Below, in pieces: positions 33,015 to 42,084 of a DNA stretch of 53,580 nt. This DNA is from Betaproteobacteria bacterium. Lineage in GTDB: Bacteria; Pseudomonadota; Gammaproteobacteria; Burkholderiales; Burkholderiaceae_C. The notes below the pieces were generated by a model that worked only from the letters and a program-made list of their open reading frames with translations, was not told where the DNA came from and searched no databases. Made by a program: the position numbers and the translations under genes. Every line of letters starts with the position of its first letter. Position 1 is the stretch's first letter. Where the stretch lies: assembly GCA_009919175.1 (NCBI GenBank), contig RGCL01000014.1:1-53580 (forward strand), read 5' to 3'.

Positions 33015-34220
33015 ATGACCATCCCCTTTGCCGATCGACTGCAATCGGTTGAAACCTCCGCGATTCGTGAATTGTTCAAGCTGCTGGGCAAGCCCGGCAT
33101 CATCAGCTTTGCGGGGGGCTTTCCCGACAGCGCCATGTTCGATGTGGAGGGCATTCGTCTGGCCAGCGAGGCGGCCTTGCGCGAGCAGCCTGGCGCGGCC
33201 TTGCAATATGGCGCAACCGAAGGCCACACGCCCCTGCGCGAGGCCTTGGCGGGCCTCATGGCCACCAAAGGCGTGAAGGATCTGCGCGCCGAAGACCTCA
33301 TCGTCACCACCGGTTCACAACAAGCCTTGGATTTGCTGGGCAAGACCTTGATGCAAGCTGGTGACACCGTGCTGGTCGAGTCACCCACCTTTTTGGCCAC
33401 GATCCAGTGCTTTCGGCTCTATGGCCCCACCGTCAAGGGTGTGCCGGTGGATGCGCACGGCGTGGATGTGCAAGCCCTTGAGGCCGCCATCGTGGCGCAT
33501 CGCCCCAAGGCCATCTACCTCATTCCCACCTTTGGCAATCCGTCGGGTGCCATGATGAGCTTGGCGCGCCGCCGCCGGGTGTTGGAGCTGGCCGTGGCGC
33601 ACCAGGTGATGGTGATCGAGGACGACCCCTATGGTGACTTGTATTTTGGTGAGGCACCGCCCCCGTCCTTGCTGGCTTTGAGCGAGCAGGTGCCCGGCAG
33701 CCGCGACTGGCTGGTGCATTGCGGCAGCCTGAGCAAAGTCCTCAGCCCCGGCTTGCGCATTGGCTGGATGATTGCCCCGCCGGAGTTGCTGGCCAAAGCC
33801 ACCATGTGCAAGCAATTCAGCGATGCCCACACCTCGACCTTTTCGCAAGTCACGGCCACGCATTACCTGCATTCGGGCCGCATGGCGCCCACCCTGGACA
33901 AGGTGAGGCAGGTCTATGCGCAACGCGCCACGGCTTTGTGCCAGGGTTTGAATCAGCACCTGGGTGAGGCCATCCGCTTCGATGCGCCGCAGGGCGGCAT
34001 GTTCGTGTGGGCCAAACTCACCGGGGCGCAGGGCGCGCCGCGATCCGGGGCTGTTTTTGCCAAGCAGGCCATCGCGCATCAGGTGGCTTTTGTGCCGGGT
34101 GCGCCCTTTTTTGCCGACCACCCCGATGAAGCCAGCCTGCGCTTGAGCTTTGCCACCGCCAACGAGGCCTTGATCGCCCAGGGCTGCGAGCGATTGGGCC
34201 AAGCCCTTCGGGCGGGTTGA
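33015..34220 (+). CDS. PLP-dependent aminotransferase, class I/II (LysN-like group)
   Basis: 401 residues: MTIPFADRLQSVETSAIRELFKLLGKPGIISFAGGFPD at the start, PLP-binding TTGSQQALDLLGK, YLIPTFGNPSG, EDDPYGDLYF and the Schiff-base lysine in HCGSLSKVLSPGLRIGW near residue 243. The group includes 2-aminoadipate and aromatic or branched-chain aminotransferases; the substrate cannot be fixed. ATG 33015 is preferred as GAGG lies about 5 bases upstream; starts at 33000 and 32979 are alternatives. Confidence 0.9.
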   Translation: MTIPFADRLQSVETSAIRELFKLLGKPGIISFAGGFPDSAMFDVEGIRLASEAALREQPGAALQYGATEGHTPLREALAGLMATKGVKDLRAEDLIVTTGSQQALDLLGKTLMQAGDTVLVESPTFLATIQCFRLYGPTVKGVPVDAHGVDVQALEAAIVAHRPKAIYLIPTFGNPSGAMMSLARRRRVLELAVAHQVMVIEDDPYGDLYFGEAPPPSLLALSEQVPGSRDWLVHCGSLSKVLSPGLRIGWMIAPPELLAKATMCKQFSDAHTSTFSQVTATHYLHSGRMAPTLDKVRQVYAQRATALCQGLNQHLGEAIRFDAPQGGMFVWAKLTGAQGAPRSGAVFAKQAIAHQVAFVPGAPFFADHPDEASLRLSFATANEALIAQGCERLGQALRAG

Positions 34221-34235
34221 GCCCTGCTCCCCATT

Positions 34236-34257
34236 CCCCAGGCTGCTGAGCCTGGGG
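34236..34257. terminator. Convergent hairpin between the aminotransferase and gcvP genes
   Basis: CCCCAGGCT and AGCCTGGGG form a perfect 9-bp stem with a GCTG loop. It lies in the 44 bases between the two convergent genes. T tracts are short on both sides, so the bidirectional terminator call is moderate. Confidence 0.55.
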
Positions 34258-34264
34258 GCATGCT

Positions 34265-37177
34265 TTAAGCGCTCACCGCCTCCAGGGGCAGGCAGCTGCA
34301 AAACAGGTTGCGGTCGCCATAGACGTTATCCACCCGACCCACCGGTGGCCAGTACTTGGTGTTGACGGGGTTGTGGGTGCTGGCTGCAGCCACATCGCGC
34401 CCATAGGGGTGAGGCCATTCAGAGGTCAACACGCTGGAGGCGCAGTGGGGTGCGTTCTTGAGCGGGTTGTGATCCGCAGGCCAGACCCCGGACTCGACCT
34501 GGCGGATCTCATCGCGGATCGCCACCATGGCGTCAATGAAGCGGTCCAGTTCGTCCAGGCTTTCGCTTTCCGTGGGCTCGACCATCAGGGTGTTGGCCAC
34601 GGGGAAAGACAAGGTGGGCGCATGAAAGCCGTAGTCCATCAGGCGTTTGGCCACGTCCTCGGCCAAGATGCCGCAGCTGTCCTTGAAGTGACGCAAATCC
34701 AGGATGCATTCATGCGCCACATGCCCCTTGTCGCTGGCATACAGCGTGGGGTAGTGCGCGGCCAGGCGCTTGCTGATGTAGTTGGCGCTGAGGATGGCCA
34801 CTTCGGTGGCTTGCGTGAGGCCACGCGCACCCATCATGCGGATGTACATCCAGCTGATGGGCAGCACCGCCGCGTTGCCCAGGGGCGCAGCAGAGACGGC
34901 GCCCACGCCACCCGCAGAACCAGCAGACCCGCCACACAAGGCGCCAGCGGCTTGGGCGCTGGCGTGATGGGGCAAAAAGGGCACGAGGTCTTGCACCACG
35001 CACACCGGACCCACGCCGGGGCCACCGCCGCCGTGGGGGATGCAAAAGGTTTTGTGCAGGTTGAGGTGGCTCACGTCACCGCCGAATTCACCGGGTGCTG
35101 CCAGACCCACCAGGGCATTCATGTTGGCGCCATCGACGTACACGCGCCCACCGTGCTGGTGCACGCAATCACACAGGTCTTTGACGGCTGTTTCGAACAC
35201 GCCATGGGTGCTGGGGTAAGTGATCATCACGCAGGCCAGGTTGGCGCTGTGCTGCTCGCACTTGGCCTTGAGGTCGGCCATGTCCACATTGCCGTGCTCA
35301 TCGCATTTGGTGACCACCACCTGCATGCCCACCATTTGAGCGCTGGCCGGGTTGGTGCCATGCGCGCTCGATGGGATGAGGCAAATGTTGCGATGCGCCT
35401 CGCCACGTGAGCGGTGATAGGCCGCAATGGCCAGCAAGCCCGCATATTCACCCTGGCTACCCGCATTGGGTTGCAGGCTGATGCCGGCATAGCCCGTGGC
35501 CTGACACAGCCACTGGCGCAGTTGCGCGTCGAGCTGGGCATAGCCCTGGAGCTGGTCGGCCGGCGCATAGGGGTGGACTTGCGCGAACTCGGGCCAGGTG
35601 ATGGGGATCATCTCGCTGGTGGCATTGAGCTTCATGGTGCAAGAGCCCAGCGGGATCATGCTGCGGTCCAGGGCAAGGTCCTTGTCAGAGAGGCTGCGGA
35701 TGTAGCGCAGCATGCTGGTTTCGCTGTGGTGGCGGTTGAACACCGGATGGGTGAGGAAGGCGCTTTGGCGCTGCAAGTTGCCGGGGATTAGCGGCTGGAG
35801 CTGCTGTTGCACATCGTCGAGCCGGGGCAGCGAGGACGGATTTGAGGCAAAGAGCGACCACAGGCGAACCAGGTCGTCACGCACAGTGGTTTCGTCCAGC
35901 GTCATGCTGACCCAGCCCGCGCGCTCACCCACGTGGCGGCGCAAGTTGATCTGGGCGGCATGGGCTTTGCGGTGGACTTCGTCGGCTTTGGCCGCGCTGC
36001 CCAAGTCCAGGGTGAGGGTGTCGAATGCGTTGGGATTGACGCGCTTGAAACCCATGGCTTGCAGTCCCTGTGCCAGCATGGCGGTGAGGTGGGCCACGCG
36101 CTGGGCCATGCGCTTGAGGCCTGCAGGACCGTGGTAGACCGCGTACATGCTGGCCACCACGGCGGGCAAGACTTGTGCGGTGCAAATGTTGCTGGTGGCT
36201 TTTTCACGGCGAATGTGTTGCTCGCGGGTTTGCAGGGCGAGGCGGTAGGCCGGTTGACCATGCACATCCACGCTCACACCGACCAGTCGGCCTGGCAGGC
36301 TGCGTTTGAACTCATCGCGGCACGCCATGTAGGCGGCGTGGGGACCGCCCGCGCCCATGGGCATGCCCAGACGCTGCGAGGTGCCCACCACGATGTCGGC
36401 GCCCATTTCGCCGGGGGGTTTGAGCAAGGTGAGGGCGAGCAGATCGGCCGCAAAAATCACCAACCCGCCCTTGGCTTTGTAGTCCTGCACCCATTGACGC
36501 CAATCGCGGATGTCGCCGTGGTCAGCAGGGTATTGAAGCAACACGGCAAAGCTGTCTTCGCTCAGGGCATCCTGGCCGTTGACCAGGCGCACCTCGATGC
36601 CCAGGGGGGCTGCGCGGGTCTGGATCACCTCCAGAGTTTGCGGCAGCACCTGGTGGTCCACATGAAAGACGGTGGACTTGGACTTGCCGCTGCGCATGGC
36701 CAGCGTCATGGCCTCGGCGGCGGCGGTGGCTTCGTCAAGCATGGACGCATTGGCGATGTCCATGCCCGTGAGGTCACAGACCATGGTTTGGAAGTTGACC
36801 AGCGCTTCCATGCGGCCTTGACTGATTTCAGCCTGGTAAGGCGTGTAGGCCGTGTACCAGGCGGGGTTTTCAAGGATGTTGCGCAGGATCACGCCGGGTG
36901 TATGGGTGCCGTGATAGCCCTGGCCGATGAAGCTCTTATAGAGCTTGTTGCGGCTGGCAATGGCTTTGAGCTCTGCAAGCGCCTGGGCTTCGCCAAGCGG
37001 CTCTGGCAAGTCCATGCCCTGCGTGCGGGCGATGCTGCGCGGCACGATGGCCTCGATCAAAGCCTGGCGCGAGGCCACACCGATTTCGCGCAACATGTGC
37101 TGCTCTTCGGCCGGACTCACGCCAATGTGACGGGCGACGAATTCACCAGGGTTTTCCAGTTCGTGCAAAGTGCTCAT
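34265..37177 (-). CDS. gcvP: Glycine dehydrogenase (decarboxylating), P-protein
   Basis: A 970-residue single-chain P-protein. The N-terminal half starts [18 protein letters not shown] and has [12 protein letters not shown]. The C-terminal half carries the PLP lysine in [16 protein letters not shown] (near residue 709). It decarboxylates glycine and loads the aminomethyl group on GcvH. A Gly/Ala/Ser-rich stretch (about 34885-34965) lengthens the loop after VPFLPHH compared with usual P-proteins. Third gene of gcvTHP. Confidence 0.97.
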   Translation of the reverse strand: MSTLHELENPGEFVARHIGVSPAEEQHMLREIGVASRQALIEAIVPRSIARTQGMDLPEPLGEAQALAELKAIASRNKLYKSFIGQGYHGTHTPGVILRNILENPAWYTAYTPYQAEISQGRMEALVNFQTMVCDLTGMDIANASMLDEATAAAEAMTLAMRSGKSKSTVFHVDHQVLPQTLEVIQTRAAPLGIEVRLVNGQDALSEDSFAVLLQYPADHGDIRDWRQWVQDYKAKGGLVIFAADLLALTLLKPPGEMGADIVVGTSQRLGMPMGAGGPHAAYMACRDEFKRSLPGRLVGVSVDVHGQPAYRLALQTREQHIRREKATSNICTAQVLPAVVASMYAVYHGPAGLKRMAQRVAHLTAMLAQGLQAMGFKRVNPNAFDTLTLDLGSAAKADEVHRKAHAAQINLRRHVGERAGWVSMTLDETTVRDDLVRLWSLFASNPSSLPRLDDVQQQLQPLIPGNLQRQSAFLTHPVFNRHHSETSMLRYIRSLSDKDLALDRSMIPLGSCTMKLNATSEMIPITWPEFAQVHPYAPADQLQGYAQLDAQLRQWLCQATGYAGISLQPNAGSQGEYAGLLAIAAYHRSRGEAHRNICLIPSSAHGTNPASAQMVGMQVVVTKCDEHGNVDMADLKAKCEQHSANLACVMITYPSTHGVFETAVKDLCDCVHQHGGRVYVDGANMNALVGLAAPGEFGGDVSHLNLHKTFCIPHGGGGPGVGPVCVVQDLVPFLPHHASAQAAGALCGGSAGSAGGVGAVSAAPLGNAAVLPISWMYIRMMGARGLTQATEVAILSANYISKRLAAHYPTLYASDKGHVAHECILDLRHFKDSCGILAEDVAKRLMDYGFHAPTLSFPVANTLMVEPTESESLDELDRFIDAMVAIRDEIRQVESGVWPADHNPLKNAPHCASSVLTSEWPHPYGRDVAAASTHNPVNTKYWPPVGRVDNVYGDRNLFCSCLPLEAVSA

Positions 37178-37201
37178 GCGGGCCTCGTGTGGATGAAGGG
37201 C

Positions 37202-37567
37202 TTAGGCGGTGAATTGCTCGTAGGCGCTCAGGTCGAGCAGGGCATTGACCTGATCGGGCTGACTGAGTTTGACCTTGAAGAACCAGCCCTGACCCAGCGG
37301 ATCGGAGTTCGCCAGCGACGGATCGGCGCGCAAGGCTTCGTTGACTTCGGTGATGTCACCGCTCACCGGCATGTAGACATCGGCAGCGGCCTTGACCGAC
37401 TCGACCACCCCGGCCACTGCCTTTTGCTCCAGGTGCTGACCCACCTCGGGCAGTTCGACAAACACCACATCCCCCAAGGCATCTTGGGCGTGGTGGGTGA
37501 TGCCGACCGTGGCGATGTCGCCCTCGATGGTGAGCCATTCATGGTCTTCGGTGTACTTGGTACTCAT
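37202..37567 (-). CDS. gcvH: Glycine cleavage system H protein
   Basis: 121 residues with the lipoyl domain; the lipoylated Lys59 is in VESVKAA, and the C-terminal GWFFKVKLS is typical. It shuttles the aminomethyl group between P, T and L proteins. AAGGA lies 6 bases before the ATG. A 17-base direct repeat occupies the spacer towards gcvT. Confidence 0.96.
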   Translation of the reverse strand: MSTKYTEDHEWLTIEGDIATVGITHHAQDALGDVVFVELPEVGQHLEQKAVAGVVESVKAAADVYMPVSGDITEVNEALRADPSLANSDPLGQGWFFKVKLSQPDQVNALLDLSAYEQFTA

Positions 37568-37581
37568 GGTGTTTCCTTGAA

Positions 37582-37615
37582 AAAAATGGGGTCAGGTTAA
37601 AAATGGGGTCAGGTT
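37582..37615. repeat. Two exact tandem copies of a 17-base unit between gcvT and gcvH
   Basis: AAAAATGGGGTCAGGTT occurs at 37582-37598 and again, with no gap, at 37599-37615. It begins at the gcvT stop codon and fills most of the gcvT-gcvH spacer. The unit resembles TGGGGTCAGG-type dispersed intergenic motifs known from beta-proteobacteria, an association from memory that needs a genome search. Confidence 0.85.
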
Positions 37616-38760
37616 CAATGCCCACGGAAATAGCGGGTGGGGTGAAAGGGCATGGGGCGAACTTCCATGGGGATGGCCTTGCCGCGCACCATGGCCTGCA
37701 CGCGGGTGCCCACGGCAGCATGGGAGGGCAGCACATGGCCCATGGCGATGGGGGCGTCGACACTGGGGCCAAGCAAGCCGCTGGTGACCTCGCCAATGCG
37801 CCGGCCTTGTGGGTCTTGCAACTCGGTGTGCTCGCGAACAGGCACGCGCTCGAGCGCCACCAGACCAACGCGTTGCTGCCTCAGGGGCACGCTGCCATCG
37901 AGTTGACCCAGCACGGTCTGCGCGCCGGCAAAGCCCCCCGCGCGTGCGCCACCGGTGCGCCGCACCTTTTGAATGGCCCAGCTCAGGCCTGCTTCAACGG
38001 GGGTGGTCTTGGTGTCGATGTCATTGCCATAGAGGCATAGCCCAGCTTCCAGGCGCAAGGAGTTGCGCGCACCCAAACCAATGGGCTTGACCTCGGGTTG
38101 CGCCAGCAAGGCGCGGGCAAAGTCTTGCGCGGTCTGGGCTGGCAAAGCAATTTCAAATCCGTCCTCGCCGGTGTAGCCGCTGCGGGTGACATAGACCGCT
38201 TGGCCTTGCCATTGGGTGGCCAGGCCGGTCATGAACACCAAGGCCTCAACGCCGGGCAGCACGCGCTGCAAGGCGGTCACGGCCTGTGGTCCTTGCAGGG
38301 CGAGCAGGGCGCGGTCAAATTGCACGTCGATCTGGCAGTCCATGCCCGCTTGGTGGGTCAGTCTGGACTGCAGGTGCGCCAGGTCACTGTGCTTGCAAGC
38401 GCCGTTGACGATCACCATCAAGTCATCCCCCCGGTTGACGAATATCAGGTCGTCGAGGATGCCGCCCTCGTCGTTGAGCAAGAGCCCATAGCGTTGCTTG
38501 TGCAAGCCAAGCCCCATGACATCCACCGGCATGAGCTGCTCAAAAGCCTGGGCGGCGTGTGAGCCCACCAGGCGCAGCTGCCCCATGTGGGAGACATCAA
38601 ACAAGCCTGCCGCCGTGCGGGTGTGGTGGTGTTCGGCCATGAGGCCGCTGGGGTATTGCACCGGCATGTGATAGCCCGCAAAGGGGACCATGCGCGCACC
38701 GAGTTCGAGGTGCAAGTCGTGCAGTGGGGTGGTCAACAAAGAAGCGGTGTCAGCGGACAT
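37615..38760 (-). CDS. gcvT: Aminomethyltransferase, T-protein
   Basis: 381 residues: TTPLHDLHLELGARMVPFAG at the start, AGLFDVSHMGQ, the folate-site Asp/Glu region and YTGEDGFEIALP. It releases ammonia and makes methylene-THF from the GcvH-bound intermediate. ATG 38760 is preferred over a start 4 codons earlier. It is preceded by the tandem glycine riboswitch and leads the gcvTHP operon. No lipoamide dehydrogenase gene is in the window. Confidence 0.95.
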   Translation of the reverse strand: MSADTASLLTTPLHDLHLELGARMVPFAGYHMPVQYPSGLMAEHHHTRTAAGLFDVSHMGQLRLVGSHAAQAFEQLMPVDVMGLGLHKQRYGLLLNDEGGILDDLIFVNRGDDLMVIVNGACKHSDLAHLQSRLTHQAGMDCQIDVQFDRALLALQGPQAVTALQRVLPGVEALVFMTGLATQWQGQAVYVTRSGYTGEDGFEIALPAQTAQDFARALLAQPEVKPIGLGARNSLRLEAGLCLYGNDIDTKTTPVEAGLSWAIQKVRRTGGARAGGFAGAQTVLGQLDGSVPLRQQRVGLVALERVPVREHTELQDPQGRRIGEVTSGLLGPSVDAPIAMGHVLPSHAAVGTRVQAMVRGKAIPMEVRPMPFHPTRYFRGH

Positions 38761-38809
38761 GTGCGCTCGCAAGCAAAGGCGTTACACCGCAGCACATGCT
38801 GTGGCGTGG

Positions 38810-39044
38810 CCCTCGCTGTCCGCTTTACCTGAGCGATTCGCCGGGGACTGCCGTTGCGACAGGCCTGCGGGTTGCGCCTTCGGTGGGTGCCGTTGCTTGT
38901 GGCGCGGCACCTCTCTCCAGAGAGGAAACGTTTGTTGCCAAACGCTGGTCAGTCCTTTTGCCTGAGCGTTCAGTGGAACACGGCCCCGTGTGCCACTTGC
39001 GCCTTCGGCGTTTGGGTGAGGGTTCACCCAACACTCTCCTGACC
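38810..39044 (-). promoter_or_regulatory. Tandem glycine riboswitch
   Basis: On the minus strand two aptamers follow each other. The first, about 39042-38941, has AGGAGAGTGTTGGGTG, CCGAAGGCGCAA and CTGAACGCTCAGGCAAAAGGACTGACC. The second, about 38926-38812, has CTCTGGAGAGAGGTG, CACCGAAGGCGCAA and CGCTCAGGTAAAGCGGACAG. It precedes gcvT and turns on glycine breakdown when glycine is abundant. A CAGCA-TG-TGCTG hairpin lies in the platform (38761-38810) without a T tract. It explains the gene-free stretch 38761-39095. Confidence 0.95.
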
Positions 39045-39050
39045 GTGGGC

Positions 39051-39056
39051 ATTCTA
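39051..39056 (-). promoter_or_regulatory. -10 hexamer TAGAAT of the gcv operon
   Basis: TAGAAT on the minus strand ends about 7 bases before the first riboswitch bases, predicting transcription from about 39044. TTGCCC at 39072-39077 is a possible -35 at 15-base spacing. Confidence 0.5.
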
Positions 39057-39095
39057 GGTGCAAAAACCCAAGGGCAACGCAAAGGCTGCCCGTGC

Positions 39096-40781
39096 TCACA
39101 TGCCCGCGTAATTGGGGCCTTCGCCACCTTGGGGGGTGACCCAGACAATGTTTTGAGACGGGTCCTTGATGTCGCAGGTTTTGCAGTGCACGCAGTTTTG
39201 TGCGTTGATCTGCAAACGCTCGCCGCCGCCCTCACTGGGCACAAATTCGTACACACCAGCAGGGCAATAACGACTTTCGGGTCCAGCAAAGGTGCTCAGA
39301 TTGAGCGCGACGGGCACCGAGGCATCCTTGAGGGTGAGGTGAGCGGGCTGGTTCTCTTCGTGGTTGGTGTTGCTGATGAACACGCTAGAGAGCCGGTCAA
39401 AGGTGATCTGGCCATCGGGTTTGGGGTACTCGATCTTGGGGCTTTGGGCAGCGGGGCGCAGCTTGGTGTGATCTTTGACGTGGTTGTGGATCGTCCACGG
39501 AGGTGACTTCACCCCCACCTTGGGCAAGAACCAGTGCTCGACCCCCGTCATGAGTTTGCCCAGCGTGGGGCTCTTCTTGAACCAGTTTTTGAAGTTGCGA
39601 TAGGTCCAGAGTTCTTCATGCAACCAGCTGGACTTGAAGCCTGTTTCAAAGGCAGTGAGCTCATCGCTTTGACGGCCGGCCAGCACCGCCTCGGCAGCGG
39701 CCTGGGCGCACAGCATGCCGCTTTTGATGGCGGCGTGGCTGCCCTTGATGCGGGCAGCGTTGAGAAAGCCTGCATCGCAGCCGATCAGTGCGCCGCCGGG
39801 AAACACGGTTTTGGGCAAGGCCTGGGGCGTGCCGTTGTTGAGCGCGCGCGCGCCATAACCCAGGCGCTTGCCGCCTTCGATGTGGGGGCGGATGCTGGGG
39901 TGAGTTTTCCAGCGCTGCATTTCCTCGAAGGGGGACAGCCAGGGGTTGGCGTAATCCAGCCCCACCACAAAGCCCAGGGTGACTTTGTTGCCTTCGAGGT
40001 GGTAGAGGAAACCGCCGCCAAAGGTGTCGTCGTTCATGGGCCAACCGGCGGTGTGCACCACCAGGCCTGGTTTGGCTTGTGAGGCGGGGATTTCCCACAA
40101 CTCCTTGATGCCGATGGCAAAGGTTTGGGCGTCCTTGCCCTGATCGAGCGCGAATTTGGCAATGAGCTGTTTGCCCAGATGACCCCGCGCGCCTTCAGCG
40201 AACAAGGTGTATTTGCCGTGCAGTTCCATGCCGATCTGGAAGGCCTCGGTGGGCTCGCCGTCTTTGCCAATGCCCAGATTGCCCGTGGCCACGCCCTTGA
40301 CCGCACCGTCATCGGTGTAGAGCACTTCGGCGGCGGTGAAGCCCGGGAAAATTTCCACGCCCAGGGCTTCGGCTTGCTCGGCCAGCCATTTGGTCACCGC
40401 GCCCAAGCTCACCACATAGCAGCCTTCGTTGTGAAAGTTGCGAGGCAAGAGCCAATCGGGGGTGCGGGTGGTGCCGGTCTCGGTGAGGAGAAGCACATCG
40501 TCGCCGGTGACGGGTTGATGCAAAGGCGCTCCGCGTTCTTTCCAGTCGGGAAAGAGCTCGGTGATGGCGCGGGGATCCATGACGGCGCCCGAGAGGATGT
40601 GCGCACCCGGCTCAGAGCCTTTTTCGAGGACCACCACCGACACATCCTGACCTTTTTCGGCGGCGATCTGTTTGAGGTGAATGGCCGCAGACAGACCGGC
40701 TGGGCCGGCGCCGACGATCACCACGTCGTACTCCATGCTTTCGCGGGGACCAAATTGAGAGAGGATGGCTTCGGGCGTCAT
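39096..40781 (-). CDS. Electron transfer flavoprotein-ubiquinone oxidoreductase
   Basis: 561 residues: the FAD-binding YDVVIVGAGPAGLSAAIHL near residue 20, VLEKGSEPGAHILSGAVMDP, and a C-terminal 4Fe-4S site (NCVHCKTCDIKDP) just before the end. It passes electrons from ETF to the quinone pool at the inner membrane, linking acyl-CoA and amino-acid dehydrogenases to respiration. ATG 40781 gives the usual MTPEAILSQFGPRESMEYD start; a start 10 codons up (MAFINLEF) would overlap a TAAAAT -10 at 40808-40813. Divergent from the SDR gene. Confidence 0.95.
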   Translation of the reverse strand: MTPEAILSQFGPRESMEYDVVIVGAGPAGLSAAIHLKQIAAEKGQDVSVVVLEKGSEPGAHILSGAVMDPRAITELFPDWKERGAPLHQPVTGDDVLLLTETGTTRTPDWLLPRNFHNEGCYVVSLGAVTKWLAEQAEALGVEIFPGFTAAEVLYTDDGAVKGVATGNLGIGKDGEPTEAFQIGMELHGKYTLFAEGARGHLGKQLIAKFALDQGKDAQTFAIGIKELWEIPASQAKPGLVVHTAGWPMNDDTFGGGFLYHLEGNKVTLGFVVGLDYANPWLSPFEEMQRWKTHPSIRPHIEGGKRLGYGARALNNGTPQALPKTVFPGGALIGCDAGFLNAARIKGSHAAIKSGMLCAQAAAEAVLAGRQSDELTAFETGFKSSWLHEELWTYRNFKNWFKKSPTLGKLMTGVEHWFLPKVGVKSPPWTIHNHVKDHTKLRPAAQSPKIEYPKPDGQITFDRLSSVFISNTNHEENQPAHLTLKDASVPVALNLSTFAGPESRYCPAGVYEFVPSEGGGERLQINAQNCVHCKTCDIKDPSQNIVWVTPQGGEGPNYAGM

Positions 40782-40873
40782 GGTTGTGAATTCCAAATTG
40801 ATGAAGGCCATTTTAGGCAGACTGTTCGACGACATAATCGCAGCACCCTCAGCATTGGAAATGGGAGATCTTC

Positions 40874-41656
40874 ATGGCCTATTCGATTGATTTGTCTGGG
40901 CGCGTTGCCTTGATCACGGGTGCTTCCAGCGGTTTGGGCACTCAATTTGCAAAAACCCTGGCTCGCGCAGGGGCTGCTGTGGTGCTGGCCAGCCGCCGCA
41001 CCGACCGGTTGGAAGACCTGCGCGTTGAAATCGAAGCCGAAGGCGGAGACGCCCATGTGGTCCAGATGGATGTCACCCGCATCGACAGCATTCGCTCGGC
41101 GGTCGCCCGTGCAGAGACCGAGGTGGGGCACATCGACATCCTCATCAACAACTCCGGCGTGAGCACCACCCAGCGGGTGCAGGAGGTGCAAGAGGCCGAC
41201 TTTGACTTTGTGTTTGACACCAACGTCAAGGGCGCATTTTTTGTCGCGCAGGAGGTGGGCAAGCGCATGCTGGCGCGCGCCAAAGGCCAGGCGCCTGGCA
41301 CCTACGCGGGCGGGCGCATCATCAACATCGCCTCCATGGCCGGTTTGCGTAACTTGCCCCAGATCAGCGTCTACAGCATGAGCAAAGCCGCTGTGATCCA
41401 CATGACCAAGGCCATGGCCATCGAGTGGGGGCGCTACGGCATCAATGTGAATGCCATTTGTCCGGGCTACATCGACACCGAAATCAATCACCACCACTGG
41501 CAGACCGAGCAGGGGCAAAAACTCATCCAGATGCTGCCCAGAAAACGCGTTGGCCAGCCCAGCGACCTCGATGCGGTGCTGATCATGCTCGCGAGCAACG
41601 AAAGCGGCTTCATCAATGGTGCAGCCATTGCAGCAGACGATGGGTTTGGCCTATGA
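40874..41656 (+). CDS. Short-chain dehydrogenase/reductase
   Basis: 260 residues of classical SDR: the cofactor motif TGASSGLG at 15-22, NNSG near 96, catalytic Tyr167 and Lys171 (YSMSK), and the ICPGYIDTEI region. SRRTDR after strand 2 suggests NADP preference. GGGAG lies upstream of the ATG. Likely acts on a 3-hydroxyacyl or similar intermediate; the substrate is unknown. Overlaps the thioesterase gene by 4 bases (ATGA). Confidence 0.92.
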   Translation: MAYSIDLSGRVALITGASSGLGTQFAKTLARAGAAVVLASRRTDRLEDLRVEIEAEGGDAHVVQMDVTRIDSIRSAVARAETEVGHIDILINNSGVSTTQRVQEVQEADFDFVFDTNVKGAFFVAQEVGKRMLARAKGQAPGTYAGGRIINIASMAGLRNLPQISVYSMSKAAVIHMTKAMAIEWGRYGINVNAICPGYIDTEINHHHWQTEQGQKLIQMLPRKRVGQPSDLDAVLIMLASNESGFINGAAIAADDGFGL

Positions 41657-42084
41657 GGTATGCACTGCCCGAACACAAGAAGCAGGTCTTCGAGACCGTC
41701 ATGCCCATTCGCTGGGGTGACATGGATGCCATGGGCCATGTGAACAACACGGTGTATTTCAGGTATTTGGAAACCGCCCGCATCGACTGGTTCACTTCGT
41801 TGGGGGTGGCTCCCGATCCCAAGGGCCAAGGCCCGGTCATCGTGAATGCCTTTTGCAATTTCCACCGTCAACTGGAATATCCGGGCGACATCCGTGTCAC
41901 GGTGTATGCCAGCGACCCGGCTCGCACCACCTTTGAAACCTGGGTCACCATCGAGCGACTGGACCAGCCGGGTGAGGTGTATGCATCGGGCGGTGCCACC
42001 ACCATTTGGGTGGACTTTCCCCGGCAAAAGGCCGTTGATTTGCCTGGCTGGTTAAGAGACCTGGTGACGCTGGTTGACCGCTGA
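41653..42084 (+). CDS. Hotdog-fold acyl-CoA thioesterase (4-hydroxybenzoyl-CoA type)
   Basis: 143 residues; the motif RWGDMDAMGHVNNTVYFRYLE near residue 20 is the catalytic helix of 4HBT thioesterases, with the active-site Asp and GHVNN. It hydrolyses an acyl-CoA in the cytoplasm. Its ATG overlaps the SDR stop, so the two form an operon. The last 33 bases overlap the 3' end of the convergent metal-hydrolase gene. Confidence 0.92.
   Translation: MRYALPEHKKQVFETVMPIRWGDMDAMGHVNNTVYFRYLETARIDWFTSLGVAPDPKGQGPVIVNAFCNFHRQLEYPGDIRVTVYASDPARTTFETWVTIERLDQPGEVYASGGATTIWVDFPRQKAVDLPGWLRDLVTLVDR

Noticed and set aside
35933-37600. 555-codon open frame opposite gcvP and gcvH
   Set aside because: It mirrors gcvP codons, as expected in high-GC DNA. 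Its translation resembles no family and it has no ribosome site.
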